A DNA stretch of 64,000 nucleotides from Asticcacaulis taihuensis (lineage in GTDB: Bacteria > Pseudomonadota > Alphaproteobacteria > Caulobacterales > Caulobacteraceae): NCBI RefSeq assembly GCF_900100255.1, contig NZ_FMTS01000004.1, positions 124,001 through 188,000 on the forward strand. The letters are read 5' to 3'. Position 1 is the first letter of the stretch. The number at the start of each line of letters is the position of its first letter. The notes under the pieces are model-generated. The model made no database searches. It saw only the letters and a program-made list of their open reading frames with translations, and was not told the DNA's origin. Both the position numbers and the translations under genes were made by a program. Of this stretch, positions 17,824-24,981 are shown piece by piece.

Positions 17824-18438
17824 CTAAAAGTAACGTTCGGCAATACGAATCGTGTCGCCGGGGGCAACCAGGGTTGTGGAGGTCAAGGGCACCTCCTCCT
17901 CGGCAGTCGCGCCAGCATGGCGGATGTACACCTTCTTCTGGTTGGCGCGGTAGCTGAAGCCCGACGCCAGAGCCACTGCGTTCACTACAGTAATACCATT
18001 GCTGTAGGGGTATTGGCCGGGCTTGTTGACTTCGCCCAGGATATAGAACGGGCGGAAACTCAGCACCTCGATGCTGACACGCGGATCCTTGAGATAGCCC
18101 TCCTTGAAAGCGTTCTCCACCTTGACCTGCAATTCCGAAGCCGTCAGCCCCGCCGCCGCAACTTCACGAATCAGGGGCAGGGCCACCAGGCCATCACCCG
18201 AAATCGTAAACTCACCACTCAGGTCGGGTTCACCGAAAATAATCAGCCGGATTTTGTCACCGGACCCAAGCCTGTATTCATATCCCGGGCTGACCGACGC
18301 CGTGACCGGCGCAACGGCAGACGCGTCAGGTACCTGAGCCTGAGCCACAGCGCATGTTCCCAAAAGGGTTATCACTATAAGGAACAGCCCCGCCATGGCC
18401 TGCCGGAGCCGGTTGGTCATTACCTGCAATCTGTTCAC
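17824..18438 (-). CDS. Wza-like polysaccharide export protein (short form)
   Basis: A 204-residue secreted protein with a signal peptide (about residues 1-34). It has a Poly_export domain (YRLGSGDKIRLIIFGEPDLSG, then the ISGDGLVALPLI block) and one SLBB-like domain (FYILGEVNKPGQYPY, then VNAVALASGF). E. coli Wza is about 380 residues and has a C-terminal helix crossing the outer membrane; this protein ends after the first SLBB domain and lacks it. The separate barrel protein at 15.8-17.0 kb may supply the outer-membrane pore. It starts with GTG at 18438 with GAGAGG close upstream; an ATG lies six codons later. First gene of the minus-strand export run. Confidence 0.88.
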   Translation of the reverse strand: MNRLQVMTNRLRQAMAGLFLIVITLLGTCAVAQAQVPDASAVAPVTASVSPGYEYRLGSGDKIRLIIFGEPDLSGEFTISGDGLVALPLIREVAAAGLTASELQVKVENAFKEGYLKDPRVSIEVLSFRPFYILGEVNKPGQYPYSNGITVVNAVALASGFSYRANQKKVYIRHAGATAEEEVPLTSTTLVAPGDTIRIAERYF

Positions 18439-18579
18439 GTCGCCTCTCAGGAAGTTAAAGGAGGTTGTCCCAATTTTACGCTTTTACGCTCATTCACACT
18501 TAAAATACAGCAGCCACAGCCCTGCACCAGATTGAACTGCAAGAGATATGCCACAAACCGGTTCGTCATTGCAAAAAAC

Positions 18580-19353
18580 TTACAGGCGCACCTGCATGAT
18601 GCGGCGCGACACATCCCTTAAACGGACCGCCGTCAGAACCCCCGTCGCATAGGCGCCGCTGTCGATCCCGATACGCCAGCGCTTGTCCGCTGGCTCATCT
18701 TCAGGGGTATGCCCATGCACCACTACATAGTCACAGGCTTTTTCCGATGCCATGAAAGCCCCCCGCACCCACAGGAAGGTTTCGGCACCCTGCTCTTCCA
18801 GCGGAAGGTCCGGCCGGACTCCGGCGTGGACGAAGACGTAATCATCGACCTTCAGCAGATATTTCATGCTCTTGAGCAGAGACAGGTGGTCGTCAGGCAG
18901 GGCCTCGGCAAACGCTTTGCGCGTCTCTTCCCATTGTGCCGGATCAGTACGCGAAACCGGCAGAGCCACGCCGTATGAGCCTAATGTGCTGCCGCCGCCA
19001 TAATCCACCCAGGCCGGGCCGTGCTGCGCCGCATAAAGAAATTTCAGCAGAGCTTCTTCGTGATTCCCCAGAAGCACCTCGACATCACACCACGCCTCAT
19101 CCTGAAGCCTCATTATACGCGACAGTACGCCTGCGGAATCCGGCCCCCGATCGACATAATCCCCCAAAAGCACAATGAGTGGGCGCTCGGCTCTCGCCAT
19201 CTCGTCGTTACGCACCTGCTCAATCATGCGTTCGAAGAGGTCCAGACGGCCGTGAATGTCGCCTATGGCATAGACCAGCCGTCCGATCCGCGATGCCGGC
19301 GGCTCAGGTTTTGGTTTCGATGTGCTGAAAAGTGACTTTAGTGCAGCCAGCAT
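18580..19353 (-). CDS. Serine/threonine-type metallophosphoesterase
   Basis: A 257-residue PPP-like calcineurin-fold phosphatase with all metal-binding signatures: GDIHG (D32, H34), GDYVDRG (about 66-72), GNHE (near 97), then VHAG and HGHTP further on. It resembles bacterial PrpA/PrpB-type phosphatases. It is upstream of the Wza-like gene on the same strand with a 141-bp gap. Such enzymes can counter protein kinases, but whether it acts on the BY-kinase is unknown, since this fold normally prefers Ser/Thr phosphates. The ATG at 19353 was chosen because the longer frame adds 51 residues without similarity. Confidence 0.88.
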   Translation of the reverse strand: MLAALKSLFSTSKPKPEPPASRIGRLVYAIGDIHGRLDLFERMIEQVRNDEMARAERPLIVLLGDYVDRGPDSAGVLSRIMRLQDEAWCDVEVLLGNHEEALLKFLYAAQHGPAWVDYGGGSTLGSYGVALPVSRTDPAQWEETRKAFAEALPDDHLSLLKSMKYLLKVDDYVFVHAGVRPDLPLEEQGAETFLWVRGAFMASEKACDYVVVHGHTPEDEPADKRWRIGIDSGAYATGVLTAVRLRDVSRRIMQVRL

Positions 19354-19620
19354 AAGTGTGTGATATATCCCGAAACAATAAAACACTCTATTCTTTCGCA
19401 CCGCCACACTCAAGTGCCGGCGGTAGATTTTAACCTTTTGCACAACCGGTGTGGGAAAAAGCCCATACAGGTCACAAAAGCCTGGGCAAGGGCGTCTGGT
19501 AGACATTAAAAAACAGGCTTAATTATTGTAAACCGTAAATATACACCTTTAATTGACGATACTTTTTAGCCTGAAATTGAATCTTGTTTGAGAGGATAAC
19601 ATAACCACAAAAAGGACGTG

Positions 19621-20475
19621 ATGGTTATGGCCCGTATTAACAAGTATGCAAAAAACCGTTTACTTGCATTCTTTTACACCACAGCCATTTTGAGTGGCCT
19701 TTATGCTGGTGCAGGTGCCGCTGCCGATCGCACTCCCCAGGTGGATTTCCTGCCCACCGGACGGCAGATTGCGGCGCCCACGGCCTTCCTGGAAATGTGT
19801 TCGCGCTCGCCGGAAGACTGCCAGCAATCGGCGCAGCCTGAAGCCGCGCGCATTGTGTCCCTGGCCCGGCAGGCCCTGGTCGAGAAATATGACCTGGCCT
19901 TCTCGCATAAAATCGCGGACCGTACGGATGACCCGGTGCCCGGCGCCGTCACGCCTGCGCAATGGCCACGTCTTTCCGAGAACCGCCAGGGTAATGCCAC
20001 GCCAGCCCCCGTCCCTTCCGTCGATTACGACCGGATCGACCTGAAAGGCGACACCATGGCTACCCTGAAGGCTATCAACAATCGCGTCAACCGCACCCTG
20101 ATCGCCGATACAGACGCCCATGTCTATAACATTAATGACTACTGGGACGCCCCTGCCCTGACCCCTGGCGCGCGGGGCGATTGCGAGGATTTCGCCCTGA
20201 TCAAGCGCCGCCTGCTGATTGCGCAGGGCATACCCGCCGCCGCTCTCAGTCTGGCCATTGTCCGCACCCGTTTCAATGAAGACCATGCCGTCCTGGTGGT
20301 GGCCACGAAACAGGGTGATTTCGTCCTCGACAACCTCGCCTACAGGGTCAGGCCCTGGCAGAAAACCGGCTATTACTGGGTATCTCGTCAGGCGCCGGGC
20401 GACGACCTGGCCTGGGTATCGCTTGCCCCTGCATCAGAAGCCGCTACCGCCCTGAGTATGGCCTATAATCGCTAA
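19621..20475 (+). CDS. BTLCP family transglutaminase-like cysteine peptidase (DUF920)
   Basis: A 284-residue exported protein (N-terminal hydrophobic segment about residues 10-35). It belongs to the bacterial transglutaminase-like cysteine proteinase family. The predicted triad is Cys188 in GDCEDFALIKR, His222 in NEDHAVLV and Asp237 in VLDNLAYRV. The family is often linked to exopolysaccharide or biofilm systems in proteobacteria, and here it flanks the export genes. AAGGA (19612-19616) precedes the ATG at 19621 by four bases; the ATG at 19627 is an alternative. The next gene starts 18 bp after the stop, suggesting an operon. Confidence 0.85.
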   Translation: MVMARINKYAKNRLLAFFYTTAILSGLYAGAGAAADRTPQVDFLPTGRQIAAPTAFLEMCSRSPEDCQQSAQPEAARIVSLARQALVEKYDLAFSHKIADRTDDPVPGAVTPAQWPRLSENRQGNATPAPVPSVDYDRIDLKGDTMATLKAINNRVNRTLIADTDAHVYNINDYWDAPALTPGARGDCEDFALIKRRLLIAQGIPAAALSLAIVRTRFNEDHAVLVVATKQGDFVLDNLAYRVRPWQKTGYYWVSRQAPGDDLAWVSLAPASEAATALSMAYNR

Positions 20476-20493
20476 ACCTGTTATTTCGGTTCC

Positions 20494-21096
20494 ATGACCC
20501 AGACCCTTTTATGGACCCGATCCCTCAGATATGGCCCCGCTGGCGCGGCTCTTGCCATAGCCCTGCTCGGCGCCGTGGCGGCCCTGCAATTCGCCATGCC
20601 GGACACCATGCCGGTTATCCTGCCATTTTCCGAATCTTTCTACGCACGCACTCTGGCGGCCACCGACAACGACCTGCGCATAGACCTGGCGAACAAAACG
20701 GTAAACGCCGCGCCGGGACGCGCCGAAAACTGGCTGCTTCTGGCTTCCGCTTACCAGCAAAAGGACGCGGCGCTTTCCGGACGCGTGCTGGACGCCCTGC
20801 GCCGCTCCTATGCGGCGGGCCCGCTGTCACCAGATGCGCATGACTGGCGCCTGGCATATGTTTTTTCCAACTGGAGCCTTATGCCCGACGACCTTAGACG
20901 CGCGGCCATGGCAGAAGCCGAAGCCTACGCCACGCGCTACGCCGGCTTCGTCTATATCAAGGAACTGGCACCGACCCTGCCCGACAGCGAGGGGCGCATG
21001 GCCCTGGGGCTGGTCGCCCTGACTCACGACCGCGCCATGGACAGCGCCCGCCGCGTGGCCCAGCATCGCGCCATGCGTGAGATCACCCTGCAATAA
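20494..21096 (+). CDS. Membrane-anchored hypothetical protein, helical repeat-like
   Basis: A 200-residue protein with one N-terminal transmembrane segment (about residues 14-34). The rest is an Ala-rich, mostly helical region whose pattern (RAENWLLLASAYQQKDAALS and similar helices) resembles TPR-like folds. No family can be named with confidence. It is 18 bp behind the BTLCP peptidase gene and probably co-transcribed with it, which suggests a periplasmic accessory of the polysaccharide system. Confidence 0.65.
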   Translation: MTQTLLWTRSLRYGPAGAALAIALLGAVAALQFAMPDTMPVILPFSESFYARTLAATDNDLRIDLANKTVNAAPGRAENWLLLASAYQQKDAALSGRVLDALRRSYAAGPLSPDAHDWRLAYVFSNWSLMPDDLRRAAMAEAEAYATRYAGFVYIKELAPTLPDSEGRMALGLVALTHDRAMDSARRVAQHRAMREITLQ

Positions 21097-21120
21097 TGTA
21101 TGAATGCCGCACCGTGCGGT

Positions 21121-21289
21121 CGTCTCAGAGCCCCCCAAAGCGCCCTGAGACGATAGCTCTCAGCCCGTACCGCCCCCTATTCCCCCTGGAATCCTGACGG
21201 CTCAGGCAGCAGAGCTGCACGGAAGCCCGCTGTTCGCAGACCCTGCACCGGAAGGATGCGCGTTAGGTCGCGCCCAGGTCCGGCAGCGG
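21121..21289. ncRNA. Structured intergenic region, candidate RNA element of unknown class
   Basis: Between two convergent genes lie three consecutive self-complementary blocks. The first pairs 21121-21128 with 21145-21152 (eight bases). The second pairs 21156-21160 with 21211-21215, enclosing 21162-21168 with 21197-21202 (one bulge). The third pairs 21227-21232 with 21284-21289, enclosing 21242-21245 with 21275-21278 and 21258-21262 with 21269-21273. Nested pairing over about 170 bp is more than simple terminators need. I could not match it to tmRNA, SRP RNA, RNase P or a known riboswitch by eye. The strand is undetermined. Confidence 0.35.
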
Positions 21290-21359
21290 TATGGTTACAC
21301 TTAAAAAGTGCGCTTATCAACACCAAGTGATCACGGTTTGTGTCTTTTTGGTGCCTGGC

Positions 21360-21680
21360 TTACCCCTGCGCGCCCCGGCCGGGTACGGCATTCAGCAGGC
21401 TTTGCAGATGATCGAGATAATCATAAAAAGCATCCCGGCCGGTGACGGTCAGACGGGCGATGGTGCGGGGCTTGCCGGCAGAAATGGTCTTGTCGAGCTG
21501 GATATAACCGGCATCATCGAGCTTCTTCAGGTGTTGCGACAGATTGCCGTCACTGATGCGGATTTCCCCGCGCAGAGTCACGAAGTCGGCCTTACCGACA
21601 GTCGACAGGAAGGCCAGGATTGCCAGACGGGCACGGCCATGAATGACCTCCTCCAGGCTTTCGTGGGCAAACAGGCTCAT
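21360..21680 (-). CDS. Winged-helix DNA-binding transcriptional regulator
   Basis: A 106-residue winged helix-turn-helix protein of the ArsR/MarR-like one-domain type (HTH_27-like). Recognition helix and wing are in the block ISDGNLSQHLKKLDDAGYIQ followed by KPRTIARLTVTG. There are no Cys metal-site motifs of ArsR sensors. The start overlaps the upstream membrane-protein gene end by four bases (ATGA), which indicates translational coupling, so the two probably act together, with the membrane protein perhaps modulating the regulator. Regulated genes unknown. Confidence 0.85.
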   Translation of the reverse strand: MSLFAHESLEEVIHGRARLAILAFLSTVGKADFVTLRGEIRISDGNLSQHLKKLDDAGYIQLDKTISAGKPRTIARLTVTGRDAFYDYLDHLQSLLNAVPGRGAQG

Positions 21681-22345
21681 GTAGTCCTCATCTTGGGTTG
21701 GGCGCGCCGCTCGGCACGCAACAGAACAAGGCCGGGTGCCGTCATGAAACAGACGGTGGCCGCAGCCATGACGATATAACGATCAATCGGGCTATCAAGC
21801 ACAAACATGGCGCCAGCGGTCAGCATCCAGCCTCCGGCCATGCCCAGCAGCCAGGATTGACTACTCGACGTTGCCATAACCGCCAGCACAAGGCTGAATA
21901 CAATGGCCAAGAATGCCATGGTGATATGCGGTTCGGAAACCCTGGTCCACTGGCTGCCCAGCAGAAAAACGAAAATGCCGATACCGGCAAAAACCCAGGT
22001 CGTGGAAATCGCCTGATTGCGCCATGACCGAAAGGAATAGCCGCCACGGCCGAAATGCGAAATCAGCAGTGCGCCCGGCACGCCAATAATTGCGGCTCCC
22101 CATCCGATTGGTAGCCCCGCCGGAAGCCAATCGGCCGCCATCAAGGCTTTCAGGATATGTGTAACAGCCAGTACCACGCCCCACCATGCCATGACTGACC
22201 CGCCAGCCGTGGCCAGTGCATCTCCCCGACTGACCAGAGCGCGCAGGGATTCCAGTTCCTCGCCCAGATACCCCGCCTCTTCCGGATCGAGGCGCGGCAG
22301 AAGGGGGGGCGACTTATAATCTGGCATATGACGTTTTTCCGACAT
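21677..22345 (-). CDS. Multi-pass membrane protein coupled to a winged-helix regulator
   Basis: A 222-residue protein with about five to six hydrophobic helices after a polar N-terminal 50 residues. No catalytic motif is visible and no family is recognised with certainty. Its stop overlaps the start of the winged-helix regulator by four bases. Pairs of a small wHTH regulator and a polytopic membrane partner recur in bacteria and can act as one-component membrane-linked switches, so that is the best guess for its role. Confidence 0.7.
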   Translation of the reverse strand: MSEKRHMPDYKSPPLLPRLDPEEAGYLGEELESLRALVSRGDALATAGGSVMAWWGVVLAVTHILKALMAADWLPAGLPIGWGAAIIGVPGALLISHFGRGGYSFRSWRNQAISTTWVFAGIGIFVFLLGSQWTRVSEPHITMAFLAIVFSLVLAVMATSSSQSWLLGMAGGWMLTAGAMFVLDSPIDRYIVMAAATVCFMTAPGLVLLRAERRAQPKMRTT

Positions 22346-22410
22346 ACCGGCCGAGCGTCCTTTCTCAAACGCCTAATCTAGGATCATTTAGTGTGTAAAT
22401 CCACCTGAAA

Positions 22411-23487
22411 CTAAGGCCGCCGTTCCTTGGCCGCCTCGGCGGCTTTCTTGACGTCTTGTGCGCGAGACAGGGGCGCGATCAGGATGCCGGCAGGGGTAGA
22501 TATCACCATGACATCGCTCATGCCGATGACCGCCACGACCGGACCGCCATCATTGCGGATCAGGCAGTTTTGGGATTCGATCAGTATGGCCTCGCCCTTG
22601 ACATGGTTCGCGCTGTCATCCTTTTCACCCAGCCGCCACAGTTCGGCGAAACCGCCGACATCCGCCCAGCCGATATCACACGGAATGACCGCCGAACGCG
22701 ACGTGTTTTCCATGACCGCATAATCGACACTGATCGACGGCACCTGGCCAAAAGCGTCCTCATCGAGGCTGATAATCACGCCATCACGATGGGCTTTTTT
22801 ATAGGCATCGACGCAGGCGGCCAGCACGTCAGGCGCATAAAGGCTCAGTTCCTCAAGCATGACCTGGGGCGAGAACAGGAAAATGCCGGCATTCCAGTCA
22901 TGGCGCCCGCCTTGGACGTACTGTGTCGCCGTTTCCAGGTTTGGCTTTTCCCAGAACTTTTTGATTTCAAAAATGCCGTCGGAAAGCGGGGCACCACGTT
23001 CGATATAGCCGAAGCCGGTTTCCGGATGAGCCGGTGTAATGCCGAAAGTGACGATGCGGGATTTAGCGGTTTCGGACGCAGCAACCACGGCCGCGTGGAA
23101 AGCGTCCGGCCTCGTGATGACGTGATCTGCCGGCACCAGCAGCACCAGGGCGCCCGGATCGCCTTCCTGGCCCCCCAATTCCTGACCGGCAAGCGCTGCC
23201 ATGGCGGCAACAGCAGCGGTATTGCGGCCGAAGGGTTCGAGAATCACGCCTTGCGGCGCCTTGCCGATCGCCGCGAGTTGCGAGACCACCAGATCCTTAT
23301 GCCCGCGGCCGCAGATGGCGACTGGCGCCAGATAGTCGTCCCCGACCAGGCGCAAGGCGGTTTCCTGGATCATCGTATTCAGCGTGGCCAGGGCGTGAAA
23401 CTGTTTGGGCGCCGAAGGCGTGGACAGAGGCCAGAGACGCGTTCCGGAACCGCCTGACATGATGACAGGTATGATCTTGTTTGACAT
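22411..23487 (-). CDS. manC: Mannose-1-phosphate guanylyltransferase
   Basis: Makes GDP-mannose from mannose-1-phosphate and GTP. The 358-residue product shows the nucleotidyltransferase signature SGGSGTRLWPLS (residues 10-21), the PKQF pyrophosphorylase motif, EPFGRNTAAVAA and a GFGYIE block. It ends after the left-handed beta-helix-like region and lacks the C-terminal cupin-type phosphomannose isomerase domain of type II ManC/AlgA. That function may be supplied by the divergent AGE-type isomerase at 23736. The ATG at 23487 was chosen by family alignment. Confidence 0.92.
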   Translation of the reverse strand: MSNKIIPVIMSGGSGTRLWPLSTPSAPKQFHALATLNTMIQETALRLVGDDYLAPVAICGRGHKDLVVSQLAAIGKAPQGVILEPFGRNTAAVAAMAALAGQELGGQEGDPGALVLLVPADHVITRPDAFHAAVVAASETAKSRIVTFGITPAHPETGFGYIERGAPLSDGIFEIKKFWEKPNLETATQYVQGGRHDWNAGIFLFSPQVMLEELSLYAPDVLAACVDAYKKAHRDGVIISLDEDAFGQVPSISVDYAVMENTSRSAVIPCDIGWADVGGFAELWRLGEKDDSANHVKGEAILIESQNCLIRNDGGPVVAVIGMSDVMVISTPAGILIAPLSRAQDVKKAAEAAKERRP

Positions 23488-23735
23488 TTTGATTTCGCCC
23501 TTGCCTCCCCGTACGGAAGGTTCATGGTCTTCCATGACTTGCCAGGGAGTATTTTTTCGATGTCGTGGCTTCTGCGTACATATAAAGAGACGGTAGGTAA
23601 ATATTCCCGTCCGTCAAACAGATAAGTATTTTTGAAATATTTAATTTGCCGGCTTTTTCAAACCCAACTGTATTTTTACGCGTTTTTGTTCTAACCCCGT
23701 GATCCACGATCCATCATCCCTGTGAGACCCGCTCC

Positions 23736-24899
23736 ATGCCGACACTCGCCCAAGCCCTTGTCGAAAAACAGCAATCCCTGCGCCAATGGCTGTTCGATCA
23801 CGCCCTGCCCCTGTGGTGGGATATCGGCGGTGATCGCGAAAAGGGTGGCTTCTTTGAGAAGATCAATCTCGACGGCAAGCCGGACGATGTCGATCGCCGC
23901 ACCCGCGTGGCCGCACGCCAGGTCTACTCCTACGCCCTGGCGCGGCGCATGGGCTATCCGGGTGATACGGACGGCCCCATCGACCAGGGCCTGAAGTGGC
24001 TGGCGGGTCCGGCGCGCAATCCCGGAACCGGTATGCTTTACGCCACGCTGAAGCCGGACGGCACAGTGGTGCGCGGCGAGTTCGATTTCTACGACCACGC
24101 CTTCGCCATGCTGGCTTATGCCTCGGCTTACCGCGTCCGCCCGGATGACAAGTCGCTGGAAGCGGCGGGCGTCGCCATACGTGACAAGATCATCGCCGAC
24201 TATTCCCACCCGGTGCGCGGCTTCGAGGAAGCCAATCCGCGCACCCTGCCGCTCAAGGCCAATCCGCACATGCACATGTTCGAGGCGTGCCTGGCGTGGA
24301 TCGAGGCCGGCGGCGACGACAAGTGGCGCGATATCGCCGCCGAGATCGCTGACCTGTGCGTCGAGAAATTCCTGCATCCCGAAACCGGCGCCCTGCGCGA
24401 ATTCTTCGATGGCGACTGGAATGTTATGCCGGGCGAAGCCGGCCGGATCGTCGAGCCCGGCCACCAGTTCGAGTGGGCGTGGCTGTTCCTGCGCTGGGCG
24501 GAAATGACGGGTCAAGACCGCTATATGAAAACGGCGCAGCGCCTGATCGATATCGCCGATGTGGCCGGCACCGATCCGAAACGCAATGTGACGATGTTCG
24601 AGCTGTGGGACGACTTCACCGTCAAGGACGCCAAGGCACGCCTGTGGTCGCAGACCGAACGCATGAAGGCGTTTACCGCCTTGTCGCAGGCGGCGAAAAC
24701 GGCTGCTGAAAAGGAATCCGCCATTGCCAGCCTGATCCTGGCGACTTCCGGACTGCAACTTTACCTCAGTACCGAGATCGAGGGATTATATCGTGACCGC
24801 ATGAAGCCGGATGGCACCTTCGAGATCGAACCGGCGCCGGCCAGTTCGCTCTATCACATCATCTGCGCCATCGATGAGTTGGCGTCAGTAAAACTGTAA
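23736..24899 (+). CDS. AGE-family sugar isomerase/epimerase, probable mannose-6-phosphate isomerase
   Basis: A 387-residue (alpha/alpha)6-barrel enzyme of the N-acylglucosamine 2-epimerase superfamily. Family histidine motifs are present: FYDHAFAML, NPHMHMFEACLAW and EPGHQFEWAWLF, with the C-terminal YHIICAIDEL. Members interconvert aldoses and ketoses or epimerise C2. Divergence from manC suggests it makes mannose-6-phosphate for GDP-mannose, the role several alphaproteobacterial AGE proteins have. The 248-bp gap to manC holds both promoters and a short GACGG/CCGTC dyad near 23589-23615. A paralogue lies at 47857-49029. Confidence 0.85.
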   Translation: MPTLAQALVEKQQSLRQWLFDHALPLWWDIGGDREKGGFFEKINLDGKPDDVDRRTRVAARQVYSYALARRMGYPGDTDGPIDQGLKWLAGPARNPGTGMLYATLKPDGTVVRGEFDFYDHAFAMLAYASAYRVRPDDKSLEAAGVAIRDKIIADYSHPVRGFEEANPRTLPLKANPHMHMFEACLAWIEAGGDDKWRDIAAEIADLCVEKFLHPETGALREFFDGDWNVMPGEAGRIVEPGHQFEWAWLFLRWAEMTGQDRYMKTAQRLIDIADVAGTDPKRNVTMFELWDDFTVKDAKARLWSQTERMKAFTALSQAAKTAAEKESAIASLILATSGLQLYLSTEIEGLYRDRMKPDGTFEIEPAPASSLYHIICAIDELASVKL

Positions 24900-24922
24900 G
24901 AGGCTCAAGTTGGGGCTTCCAC

Positions 24923-24936
24923 TGATAGCGCTTCCA
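24923..24936. promoter_or_regulatory. LacI-type operator upstream of the GH3 gene
   Basis: The sequence TGATAGCGCTTCCA is a near-palindrome centred on AGCGCT. Its half-sites TGATAGC and TGGAAGC fit the TGRWAGC pattern bound by LacI/GalR-family repressors of sugar utilisation. It lies 45 bp before the GH3 start, where a repressor could block the promoter. No LacI-family gene is in the window. Confidence 0.6.
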
Positions 24937-24981
24937 ATGTAGCGTCGGCGGCAATTATAAAACCGCTACCGGAGGAAGCCC

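Noticed and set aside
21242-21290. Resemblance of AGGTCCGG and CTGTTCGC words to SRP RNA or 6S RNA
   Set aside because: Only short words match; the SRP tetraloop and symmetric loop sequence and the 6S central bubble could not be found, so no class is assigned.
22456-23457. 333-codon plus-strand frame opposite manC
   Set aside because: Antisense shadow of manC, whose motifs are unambiguous.
23691-24758. 355-codon minus-strand frame opposite the AGE isomerase
   Set aside because: Shadow: the plus strand carries all AGE family His motifs.
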